This document shows positions 54,199 through 64,000 of a DNA stretch of 64,000 nucleotides, piece by piece (the stretch's first letter is position 1; every line of letters begins with the position of its first letter). This stretch comes from Nannochloris sp. 'desiccata' (taxonomy: Eukaryota; Chlorophyta; Trebouxiophyceae; Chlorellales; Chlorellaceae): NCBI GenBank assembly GCA_019044685.2, contig JAGTXX020000006.1:1817501-1881500 (forward strand), written 5' to 3'. The translations under genes were made by a program, and so were the position numbers. The notes below the pieces were generated by a model, which was not told the DNA's origin, searched no databases, and saw nothing but the letters and a program-made list of their open reading frames with translations.

Positions 54199-55877
54199 GC
54201 TGCGAGGCTGTCTCTAAAACTAGTGTTTGAGACTTAGACAAAATCAATCAGCTTTTGTTGTTTAAATCAAGCACTTGGCGAGAAAGTAGATTGACAGCGG
54301 CGGCAAGCCAGGAATTAAAGAATAGATGTACAAATTGCTGTGTAGATTTGATTTGAAGCAGTTTTTTTTTTCCAGTAAATAGGCGCGGACAAAATGCTCA
54401 AAGGCGGCCACCTGATGATGATGATGGTCTCCGGGAGAAGCCTCTCTTCCCTCCGAGGGCTCGCCGAGGCTCTCTCACAGTAGGTTGCAAACAGATCCTA
54501 GCATTTATACCCGAGCCCTTCAGATCCAGGTATCCTAGGCGCTCCTAATTAATTTAAGAGAATGTGCATGAGCGAGTGAGGGACGAAAAGATGCGACGAG
54601 GACCATAGGGCCAAAGTTTATCGCCCAGTGGGGAATACTTTGGCCACGGCACCACCGCTGGGCAAAAGAAATTAATTAAGGCACTAGATCAACGGATTAT
54701 TATTATTTAATTGTACCAATCCATAGTGTAATAACCATGATCAAGTGGGTGGTGGCACCACCCGCAGGGTACTGTGGTCAAGGGAGGATATAAAGGGATG
54801 TGTGGGGGAAATATCTTTCACCCAAGGTGGTGAGGGGTGAACGGTGATATAGCCAAAAATTCCCCCCAAAAGGTAATAACATGTCATGTAATTAGTTGCT
54901 GACGCTCAACAATATGTGGGGTAGGGGTAGAGCTTTTCTTTGGGTGGGTGTAGATATATACCTGAACAGTGAAGCTCTGAAGAAACTTTCTTCGCGGAAA
55001 CGCTCTCAGGGAAACAAAAGGGGTTGTCTCAGATCGATCGCGGGTCCAGCTTTGCTCGGGCAGCAGTTGGTACCTCTACAGCCTCTCCGCCTGCTCTCCG
55101 CACCAAATGCATTTACATTTTGCCTTGACACCCCCTACTATCGGCTATTGGGGCATGTTGGGAAAAGTATGCTGCAGCCAGCCCGCCACTCCCCTAGCCT
55201 GCCTCGGCTTCTCCTGCCCGCTCCTCCTGTCCGCGGGCCTGACCCCACCCCTGGCGTGAAGAGGCCGCTCTCGTCGGATAAATTGAGATGACATTGCGTC
55301 TTACCTTTATAGACTCGTCATCTCTTTATATGCCTTTACACTCCAGCCCAAACCTGCCCCGGCAACTGGAACCGACGGTTGCTGCTTCCGCCTGTTCCAA
55401 ACCCACCAATGAATAGCTGAATATCATTCACCGGACGTTTCTCGAGGCCCGCTGAGGGGCGGAGAAGCCTGCTGTGCCAATCAGTGTTTCAAACAGCCAT
55501 GCTGTGCTCGGCGGCGGTTGGAGGCAAATTTTGAACTGCCACAAGTTGTGCTGCACAACATTTCTATGTAAAAGAAATAAAATTGAAATGAAAGAAATTT
55601 CCTATTCGGCCACAGAAGAACATCACGCGGTTTTCAAGTGCACGTCAAATCTTTATAATCCACAAGATTTTTTTTTTCGATCAAAGAGAATTCTGCGCAC
55701 CTCTTGAAACCAGCGATAACTTCGCCACTATGTAAGTCTGAACTTTATATGTGAAAATCTTTCCGGCTAGTAGGGTGAACGCTGCGCTGCCCCTGTGCTT
55801 AGAAATTGAATCTACATTTTTGATTTTTGATTAACGTTTATCTTGCTTCCTCACCTTGATTCAGTTTTCTGAGTATC
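54199..55877. other. 1.7-kb gene-free segment with inverted complementarity
   Basis: Higher in G/C than most intergenic DNA here. No convincing coding frame; the longest (54896-55291) has no feature. It contains several short perfect complementary pairs: 54609-54616 with 54638-54645, 54623-54628 with 54658-54663 (interleaved with the first, so pseudoknot-like), 54747-54753 with 54757-54763, and 55285-55292 with 55317-55324. A probable 5'-UTR intron of the downstream ATPase gene spans 55732-55864 (gtaagt...attcag). Confidence 0.45.
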
Positions 55878-57886
55878 ATGCATTGCGGAAAGCATCTCTC
55901 CTTCAAGGCAACAGTTTCTCGAGCGGCAACGCCGGTGGTGGCGACGCCGCTCTTTGGATGTTGTCGTCTGCAACGCCCTTGTTCAACAGAATTTTATGGC
56001 TGCCGCTCCCATTCTAGTTATCCCAAGCTGCCCTCCTTCTCTCCAAGGGACCTTCAGCAGACTATTCTTCCTACAGTGTCACACATTACACGTGCCACAA
56101 AAGATGATGATGCTATTGCGTCTCAACTTGCGTCGGCGGATGAAGTGTACACGCCCGTCGTGTGTCCTGACTTTTCAAAGAAGAAAATTTATCCGGATAT
56201 CGAGAACAAGTTCTTCAACCGCAAGAAGGAGTATGACATGATCACGGGCCACTTGAATCGCAAACCCAGTAAACCTCTTCTGCTTCTTGGTCCCATAAAT
56301 AGTGGAAAATCGGTACGTCATTGTCATCATCAGTTTGAGCGCAAGTTGATATGACACGTTGCACATCCCTCACATCCACTTTAACGTGTTTCATTTTTAA
56401 TCCTGAAGCATGCAGGCATTATTACGCTGGATTGTAGAGCAAGAAAAATCACGTGTGGTATACCTGAACTGCGGCATTGAAAGCGTCTTCACCCCAGAGC
56501 TGATGGCACAGCAACTACGGAAACGGGCACGCATGCTTTTTTCGCAGATGGGTATAAAGAGTATCAAAATCTTTGTTAAAACATTAAAACCGGCACCCAA
56601 TCTTGTGGGCCTGCTTGCCAAGGCTATGGACACTGCCAGCCCAACGGGAGAGCTCTTGAATGCATGTGAATCGGAATTTTTCCCCGAGGACACCTCAAAA
56701 GACTTGACGGCTGTCATTAATACATACAATTTGATCTTGGTCAACACTACATTTTGGAAGAAAGAGCCTATCATTGTCATCGGTGCGCTGCTTCAAAAAC
56801 AAAAATGACGAGAGCTATTGGTGTCATCACTTTCAAACCCACCTCTCCCATGTTTATTCAAACTCCTTCCTTCCTTTTTCCCTCCATTTCACGCTGCAGA
56901 CGAGTTCAATGTCTTGAGACAGTGGAAGGCTAAAGGCAATGATGCGTTGCAAAATTTACTAGAGTTTCTGAAGCGCATCTGCAAGGAAAAAAAGCGTGCC
57001 CATATAGTTCTCGCCAGCTCAGACTTTTTCATGGTCTCGTGGTTGCGTCAAAGTAAGCTTTTCACTATTCAAAGATATTTTTCCGCATGAAAACCTAAGT
57101 AAATTTATATCATCTCCTTCTTTCTATTTGCAGAGGGCTTCGATGGCACCCAACGAAAAGTGCAAGTTGTGGGTGATCTGACGAGCGCCGAGGCGTTTGT
57201 GTATGTTTGTGGCGGCAAAGTGCTCAACAGGAAGGGATTTAAGGAAGAGTGGCCAGGCTTGATGGCTCAATCTAAAGCGACTAAAGAGCTGGGCATGATA
57301 CCGGAAGACTGGAAGAAAGTGTGGTCAGTATGTGGTGGCAATATGTACCTCCTACGTAATTGTGTTGCTGACGCCACACAGTATAATAGCTGGGACAAAG
57401 GTAAGAAACTGCTTTTATCGTTGTTCTTATTCTTTATTGTTGCCAAATAATTAACCTGAACATGTGTTTTCTTGGTATTGAATGCTTGCAGGCGTGGCTG
57501 AAACATTGTCAGAACCTCAAGAGGATGTCACCACTGCTTTGGATTTCCCAGAAACCATTCCTCCTCCAACTGACAGCACTGGCCCTCGTATCTGGGGAAC
57601 AGAACACTACAAAGCAGTGCTGCGTCTCATTGCTGCCAACCCGTACCACGCTGTTCGTCGAAAGGAGGTACTTGCTGCGCTGAGGGACATAGGCATTGCT
57701 GAAAACGTCACAGCTGCCGATGTGCTGCTGTCCATGGTGGAATTCAATGTTGTATCTCTGCGCCCTTACTCCATAATGGCCCAAGATATACCCAGGGAGG
57801 CGTTTTTTTATGAGGAGTGGGGCGTAGAGGAGAAGGACAGTGTGGTGACCATGCGCTCGCCAGCACACCCTTGCTGCAGTTTTTGA
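55878..57886 (+). CDS. Archaeal-type P-loop ATPase (PF01637-like), organelle-targeted
   Basis: Five coding exons, 55878-56312, 56416-56782, 56900-57052, 57134-57400 and 57492-57886, join in frame to 538 aa, the most intron-rich gene here. The first about 60 residues look like an organelle leader (few acidic residues; Arg, Ser, Cys-rich). The ATPase has Walker A LLLLGPINSGKS joined to ALLRWIV, Walker B PIIVIDEFNVLRQW completed by splicing, and a sensor-like IVLASSDFFMVSWLRQKGF. A winged-helix-like C-terminus follows (HYKAVLRLIAANPYHAVRRK, LSMVEFNVVSLRPYS). This is the pattern of the ATPase family first described in Archaea. The role is unknown. Confidence 0.72.
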
Positions 57887-58995
57887 ACTAGAGAAAAAGT
57901 TCCAGAAACAAGATGAAGCGAAATGTAAGCATGCAGAGGAAGGCAAGGAGCAAGCAAACGTCTGAAGTGGCACTGTTTATTTTCACTGTATCTGCCATTG
58001 TATAAAATAAATAGAACAGTCTTGGGAAGGCTTGCAGCTCTTTTACCGCTCTGTGCATTTTGTAAAATATTTTTTCTACTTTCCCCACTATCCCCCCTAT
58101 ACTAGCGCGAGTTTTGGATTAGAGATCCAGTCGAATAAAGAATACACTACAAACCCACACAGCTTGCTGCGTCAATTTTCAATAAGTTGCTTCTCTCCTG
58201 GAGGAGCTCATTCTGTGAGAGAAACGAAAATAACTTTTCTAATTTCATTTTCTGTCGTTTTAAAAAAACTGCATATGTACATAAATAGAATGTAAATATC
58301 ACTTCTACTAGTCAACATAAGATTGCACGTAGTATGTAGTAGTTTGATAAATGGAGAAATAAAGATTCTCTGATGCTACCGCCACCGCTGTTGCCGAAGA
58401 TCACGGCCACGCCAGTTGGTCTAAGGGCGGGCATTGCCTTTTTCCCAAGGGTCTGCTACGTTTCCCAGAAATGTGTGCGGGACGCAGAGCAGCATGCAGT
58501 GTGTTCCCTCCCGTTTCCTAGAGCGTTTCCCACTTTCCAAAGAGCAGTGCTGTGATCGTCGGCAGCTTTCCTGCTGCAGGTGAATTCTCGCGCTGTCAGG
58601 GATTATGGCAGGCCCACTGGAGCCACTGCGCGTACATATTCCATCGACAAGGTCCTCAAAGGCCTGCGGTGAGGAGCAGCCCGCATTTTATCTTTGGGCT
58701 GCCCATGCTGGGCCCGCGATCGATCTGTGGATTGTGAACCACCGCGCATGCCTCTCCCGCCTCTCCCTTTGGCCAACAGAAGTTTGATTTATTTTAGCAA
58801 CTCTGGCGATTTTAGCAACCTCTTTTGTTTCCCTGCCAGGGCCCCTCGATCATCAACCTCATAGAGGTCGCTTCCGCGAAGAAAGACTGTTGAAAACTAG
58901 CCACCCACACGTTATTCCGGCATTTGGTTTCCTAGATAACAACACGATGGGTTTGGTATGTTCATAGCATTAAGTGAATTAAGCGCTCGGGCACC
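57887..58995. other. Intergenic region upstream of CSB
   Basis: 1.1 kb. The left half is A/T-rich and contains the right copy of the 30-bp inverted repeat. From about 58370 to 58900 it is more G/C-rich, like the segment upstream of the ATPase gene. Open frames at 58373-58787 look random. No gene recognised. Confidence 0.4.
58191..58220 (-). repeat. Right copy of the 30-bp inverted repeat
   Basis: Exact reverse complement of 53208-53237; the plus strand begins TTCTCTCCTGGAGGAGCTCA. It lies about 300 bp after the stop of the ATPase gene. Both copies sit in 3' flanks of plus-strand genes but in opposite orientation. Confidence 0.85.
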
Positions 58996-61900
58996 ATGGA
59001 CGACGAGGCCCAACGTAAATTTGAAAATGAGGAGATTGGTCTCTACCAAGTTGGTGCCACAGCCGTAAACGCTGCCTCCATAGAACAGCAAATTCTACGG
59101 CAAGTCGAGAATGCTGCGCCAGGTGCTACAGAAGGGCCCAATGACCTTGAAATTAAACAGGAGCAACTCTGGCTTGTTCGGCGGGAAATCAGAGCTGTCC
59201 GCTCTGCTGTTCAGCAAATGGAGCAACCAGGTTCTGAGCCCGATAATGATGACAACAACGAACCTGGCCCTCCTACTGCCGCTCCGCTCGCTCACGGAGA
59301 GCTTCAACAGGCTGTCATGCGAGAACGCCTAGCAGGGCTCGAGAGGCAAGCAGCTAATTTGGAAAATTCTTTAGCAGCGGCAGGCATAGATACAGCAGCT
59401 CCGAATATTACTGAAAAAACCGTGCAAGAAGCTTTGTTAAAAGCAAATAAAAATGGTAGAAAAGGTGGAAAGAAGGCTCGTTCTGTCCATTTTGAGAATT
59501 TACAAGACGATGACCTGTTTGATGCTGCTGCTGCCGCTCAAGGGAGAGGAGCTTCTTTAGTTGAAACAGAGCGCGATAGACTAATAAGACTGGTAAGTAG
59601 AGCATAAGATACGAAAATTTCTAATGTTTGGTATGCTTTTGGAGTATGGTAATACATCTTAGCAAACAATGTTAATGCATTTTTTCCGTCGTACACCCCC
59701 ACTTTTTTCAGGGTGTATTAACGCCGTTCGACCGCCTTGGTGGGTTTGAACGCCGTGTAGAAGCTGGTAATGCAGATAATGCTACCGCAGCAACGAGTAC
59801 GCATGAGATTCAAGCAGCATCGATTGCCAAAGTCGGTGAACAGGTACGTCGATTAAGAGCAGAGCGCCACACCACTAAACTCGTTGATATTTCAGAGCTA
59901 CCACGTCCTCAACGACATGCAAAGAAAGTAGATGAGCACTCCTGGCGTGCAGCGGCTTCTGGTTATGACGCAACACCCAAGAAACGCAGGATCAGTACTT
60001 TGCCTAGAGCTGCTGCTGCTCGTAGGAAAAAGCGACAAAGCAGTAGTACGTACGGTGGTGGTGATGAAGATGAAGACCAAGATGGAAATGAACATAGTGA
60101 GTCTGTTGTTAGTACGAGTGAAGAAGAGGAGCTCTTAGACCAAGCTGGTATGTTTGATGATGCTGACGAGGATGCGTACCATCGCCGTCAGAAAGCGTAC
60201 CTTCAAAATAGAAAGAGGAAAGCAGCATCTCTGCAGCGTAGACAGAGTAGAGATGGGGAAGGCGATGAAGATGTGGATGCAGACAACAACGAAGAGGGTG
60301 GTGCTAGTAGGGATAAGGAAACAACAGCAGTAGCGCCAGCGACAGCTGATATAGAAGCGCAAGTTGTCCCTGATGTCATATTCGAGGGTGGGTATCGTCT
60401 TCCTGGCGATCTCTATTCCAAACTCTTTGATTACCAACGTACTGGTGTCAAATGGCTTTGGGAGCTCTATACCCAGCGTGCAGGAGGTATAATCGGAGAT
60501 GAAATGGGACTCGGGAAAACAATTCAGATCGTCGCCTTCTTAGGGGGTCTTCACCATTCTGGGAAATTTCGAGCTTCTCTGGTCGTCTGCCCTGCCACAG
60601 TTCTCAACCAATGGCTTCGTGAAATTCGATCCTGGTACCCTCCCTTTCGGGTCGCTATCTTGCATGAGAGTGCAGCAGGAAGAGGGGGAAGTAGCGAAAG
60701 CCGAGCTGCGTTGGTTCGGAGGATTGCTTCGTCAGATGCTGGTATTCTGTTAACTACCTATGAACAGCTGCGTATTCGTCGTGAAGAGTTATTACCCATT
60801 GCATGGGGGTGTGTAATCCTAGATGAAGGGCATAAAATTAGAAATCCTGATGCTGAAGTGACTTTGGCTGCAAAACAGCTTGCTACAGTGCATCGACTGA
60901 TTATGACCGGTTCGCCTATTCAGAATCGCTTGACAGAGCTTTGGTCCTTGTTTGATTTCGTGTTTCCAGGGAAATTAGGCACTTTACCCATCTTTCAAGC
61001 TCAATTTGCGGTACCTATCCAAATAGGTGGCTATGCCAATGCTTCTCCTTTACAAGTTGCCGCTGCGTATCGGTGCGCTGTGGTCCTTCGCGACTTAATT
61101 TCTCCATATTTACTGCGTAGACGTAAATCTGATGTGGCTACTTCGTTACCTAAAAAGACAGAAAGAGTTTTATTCTGTTCATTGACCCAGGAGCAGCGAG
61201 ATATGTACCGCTCGTACCTCGCTTCAAAAGAACTAGGAGACATCTTAGCTGGAAATAGAGCTGCATTAGCTGGAATAGACATCTTACGTAAGATATGCAA
61301 CCACCCAGACTTACTAGAACGTGCAAAATGGGAAGCTTCGGCTGAATATGGAGATCCTGTTCGCTCTGGAAAGCTTCAAGTTCTCGATCGAGTCCTCCGC
61401 CACTGGCACGAAGCGGGACACAAGGCCTTAGTTTTCACTCAAACACAGCAAATGTTGGATATTTTGGAACGTCTTGTCGTCCAGCGTGGGTGGAAACATC
61501 ATCGTATGGATGGAGGCACCCCTATTGCCTCTCGTTCCCGCCTTATGGATGATTTCAACAACAGCCCAGATATTTTTGTATTCTTATTAACGACCCGCGT
61601 CGGTGGTTTAGGGGTTAATCTCACTGGAGCGAATAGATGTGTTATTTTTGATCCAGATTGGAATCCTTCTACTGATATACAAGCACGGGAACGTGCGTGG
61701 CGTATTGGACAATCTCGGGAAGTGACTGTGTATCGACTCATCACAAGTGGTACAATTGAAGAGAAAGTGTACCATCGCCAAGTTTACAAACAATTCTTAA
61801 CAGATAAAGTGCTACGAGATCCTCGACAGAAGAGATTCTTTAAAGCGAGGGATCTATCTGATCTGTTCACGCTGGGTGATGAGTATGCAGATGGTACTGA

Positions 61901-62921
61901 GACTGCGGAAATCTTTGCAGGGTTAGATACTGAGCTGCACCCGGCAGATTTTCACCAAGAAGAAGATGAAAATGGCCGTGTGGGTGTTGATGGCTCTGGT
62001 ATTATTAGGTATCAAAGTGGATCTCCTCGTGATGGTGCTGATTTCGACAGTAGTGACATTGTAAATAGAGCAAGGCAGTTGGTCTCCCGGGCCGTTTGGG
62101 AAGCTAGTCCAGTTGACCCTGGTAATCAACAACAGAATGATGATACTATTGGTACTAATGCTACAGGTGGTGATGCTCAGATCCTCAAAGATCTTTTTGA
62201 CGGTACTGGTGTCCATGCTGCCATAGATCATGATAAAATAGAAAGCGCCCATGACCCTTCACATCGAGTAGCTGAAAAAGAAGCTGCCAAAATAGCCAAG
62301 AGAGCAGCAGATGCATTGCGGCAGTCAAGGCTACAGTTACAGCAGGTGCCTGTCAATCAGCCTACGTGGACTGGGAGGTCTGGGGCAGCTGGAGCGCCGG
62401 GAGGAGGAGCACGATTTGGGGCAGCTGTTAATGCCCGTCTGCTAACTAAGGTGAGTGGTGGCAGTGGCGGTATAGCCTCCTCCGGTTTTGTAACGCCTAG
62501 TGGTGGGTATAATGCTGCCACAAGTGCTGGTTTTGGAGCAGGAGCAGGAGCAGGAGCTGGCCGATTTGGCCATGGTACTGCTGCTGCAGGCGGCAGAGGG
62601 AGCGGTGGTCCAGGAGGAGCTCCACTGAGGAGTTTTGAATTGCTAGCGAGAATGCGAGAGCGTCAAGCTGCTGCGACATCTGCAGCTACTACCTCCCCTG
62701 AGTTTTCAAGAGCACAGAGTTTAGCTACCCGTGTGGCGGATTTTATTCACGGCAAAGGGGGTTCAGCTCCTTCTGCAGAGGTTGCAGCTGCCTTTCAACG
62801 CTCAGTCAATGCGGGAGACCTTGCCTTGTTTAAAAGTGTTTTGAAGCAAATAGCGACGCTGCAACGACAAGGAGGAGCGAAGGTATGGGTATTGAAGCCG
62901 GAATTTGTCCCAGATTCTTAG
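58996..62921 (+). CDS. CSB/ERCC6/Rad26-type SWI2/SNF2 ATPase
   Basis: Transcription-coupled nucleotide excision repair translocase acting on stalled RNA polymerase II. Two exons, 58996-59592 and 59712-62921, give 1268 aa (human 1493). Residues 1-400: helical N-terminus, the CSB-type GVLTPFDRLGGFERR block at the splice junction, and acidic/basic runs. ATPase core (about 435-960): FDYQRTGVKWLWELYTQRAG, motif I GDEMGLGKTIQ, DEGH box LDEGHKIRNP, TGSPIQNRLTELWSLFDFVF, and motif VI ERAWRIGQSREVTVYRL, followed by YHRQVYKQFLTDKVLRDPRQ as in CSB. The tail is Gly/Ala-rich, ending in a helical region (SVNAGDLALFKSVLKQIATL) where CSB proteins have the UBD/winged-helix part. Confidence 0.93.
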
Positions 62922-63116
62922 TAATATACGGAGTAATGTAGCAATAAATAAACAAGTATCAATTAGTTAAATGAAGAAACCGAATACATCGTGCTTTACA
63001 TTTTTTGGGGAATTTTGTGAAACTTTTAAACCCCCTTTCTGATTTACTTTACTATATGAAATTATACATTTTAATCTGTACTCAGCTTTATAAAAGATGA
63101 AACAACTGTAAACTAG

Positions 63117-63948
63117 TTACTCTTTTGGTATTTTTTCAGGGACAACGCCTCCCACCGCTTTATACAGCGCCAATGGACCTGTCCCTTCTTTTCCGCCCAC
63201 TGCTCGAATCTCGGTGATTTTTCCATCTTCGATTTTAACTTTCTTCACAGCAGGAGGCAGCTTCACCCGTGCCCCAGATGGTGGAACGGGAGGGAACGCG
63301 GGTCCTACATTCAAAGGAGCGCCATTATGATGGCCAGTAGCTTGGACAAGGACGATCATGTAGCCATCTTTTGCCACTAAAGCGTCGGTTGCCGCGGTCC
63401 ATGAAAAGTCAGGAATTGCTGGAGCAACACGATTGCACATAAAATCTATGAGTTCTGAGGAATTTGAAAATTAAGGGAAGAGGGAAAATATAGATAAGAT
63501 CTTGACTTCTCGACTGGGTATTGCAGGAATAGTATAAAGCTTACTGTCGATATATTGTACCTTGTTTAGAGAATGTTCGATGGGGGTCGCTTTCTTCGAC
63601 CATGACAAAGTTTTGTGCGAGTAGTTCTTCGTAGGTGGGCCGATCTATACTTCCAAAAAATCTTTCAAGAAGCCTTTGGCGGCGGGGCCGGCCAAAATCT
63701 GGCAGCCAGGAAGGCTTCTCCAGCCCTAATTTCTTGAAAAAACTCCAAGACACAACTTGTAATGTGCTTCGGCGTTGTCTTTGGTGCGGCATCTGGCGTC
63801 CAAGGCGAATAATGTGCCTGCTGGTAGGAAAAGCTCTCGCCATCTGAGGATGCGACATCCCCAACTTTGTTGGGAGCTTCAGTGGCCTTGCCAGGTTTTG
63901 GTTTCGGCACTGCATGGCACTTTGCATATCTCTGCACCACTCACTCAA
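63117..63948 (-). CDS. SnoaL/NTF2-like fold protein, 5' part uncertain
   Basis: The last two exons are clear: 63454-63117 and one ending at 63561, joined as SKQ-ELIDFMCNRVAPAIPDFS. The joined sequence (LLERFFGSIDRPTYEELLAQ, then YMIVLVQATGHHNGAP and VKKVKIEDGKITEIRAVGG) has the helix-plus-curved-sheet pattern of SnoaL-like NTF2 proteins, a broad group that includes polyketide cyclases and many algal proteins of unknown role. Upstream of about 63750 two frames are open (one reads WSFFKKLGLEKPSWLPDFGR, another HYSPWTPDAAPKTTPKHI), and I cannot tell which is exonic. The gene probably begins beyond 64000. Function unknown. Confidence 0.6.
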
Positions 63949-64000
63949 TGTGCTCTGAAGAGTTAATATGAGATTTTCTGCATGACAGCTAGCTTCTACA

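Noticed and set aside
54896..55291. 131-codon plus-strand ORF in the gene-free segment
   Set aside because: Basic, Leu/Pro/Arg-rich translation as expected from random G/C-richer DNA; no conserved motif.
55878..57886. ORC4 or MinD-like identity for the P-loop protein
   Set aside because: The Walker B IIVIDEFN context, the sensor and the winged-helix tail fit the archaeal-type ATPase family better. ORC4-specific blocks and the deviant MinD Walker A were not found.
1..64000. tRNA, snRNA, rRNA, CRISPR or bacterial operon signals
   Set aside because: I looked for T-loop, U1/U2/U4/U6 and repeat-spacer patterns in the gaps and saw none. Splice junctions in many genes rule out a prokaryotic source.

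Overview
The window is nuclear DNA of a photosynthetic eukaryote, most likely a chlorophyte green alga. The genes are eukaryotic: MCM7, gamma-COP, VPS53, eIF3g, RPL21, PRP4 kinase, ALG12 and CSB, with short GT-AG introns. Several proteins start with plastid-type leaders: methionyl-tRNA formyltransferase, isopropylmalate isomerase small subunit, a PPR-SMR protein, an RsfS/iojap protein, a GluTR-binding-like protein and a one-helix light-harvesting-like protein. Green affinity is suggested by a secreted Cys-rich protein with a hydroxyproline-type Pro-rich linker, by SAND-domain proteins, and by TGTAA pentamers (the chlorophyte poly(A) signal) shortly after several stop codons. A red or secondary alga is not formally excluded.

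Layout. 0-16.9 kb: the tail of a Gly/Pro-rich protein, S-formylglutathione hydrolase (-), MCM7 (+), a gp78/AMFR-like ERAD ubiquitin ligase (-), an FMN split-barrel protein (+), TruB (-), a CINP-like protein (+), SAP-RsfS (-), gamma-COP (-) and Fmt (+). 17-29 kb: PPR-SMR (-), serine racemase-like (+), nodulin-like MFS (-), a one-helix Lhc-like protein (+), PP1 inhibitor-3 (-), VPS53 (+) and a Tudor-like plus alpha-crystallin-like protein (+). 29.3-34 kb: a tandem pair of diverged SAND-domain paralogues (-). 34-47 kb: ALG12 (+), PRP4 kinase (+), RPL21 (-), LeuD (+), an ABCG half transporter (+), WRN-type exonuclease (-) and CFAP20 (+). 47.7-64 kb: a secreted matrix-like protein (+), a JmjC protein lacking its iron ligands (+), eIF3g (-), a low-density segment with a nuclear archaeal-type ATPase gene (+), CSB/ERCC6 (+) and the end of a SnoaL-like gene (-).

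Most genes have zero to two introns, and neighbours usually alternate strand, so many pairs share 150-400 bp divergent promoters. I rebuilt splice junctions by hand. The first exon is often tiny and lies outside the longest ORF (FGH, MCM7, AMFR, gamma-COP, CFAP20, ALG12, JmjC).

The most interesting signals are: the SAND paralogue pair with a repeated, apparently undescribed C-x4/5-C-x5-H-x3-C module; the JmjC pseudo-demethylase; loss of zinc-ligand cysteines in both MCM7 and eIF3g; a pair of 30-bp perfect inverted repeats 5 kb apart around eIF3g and the archaeal-type ATPase; and a gene-free 1.7-kb stretch with pseudoknot-like complementarity. All family calls come from reading the sequence; no database search was run.
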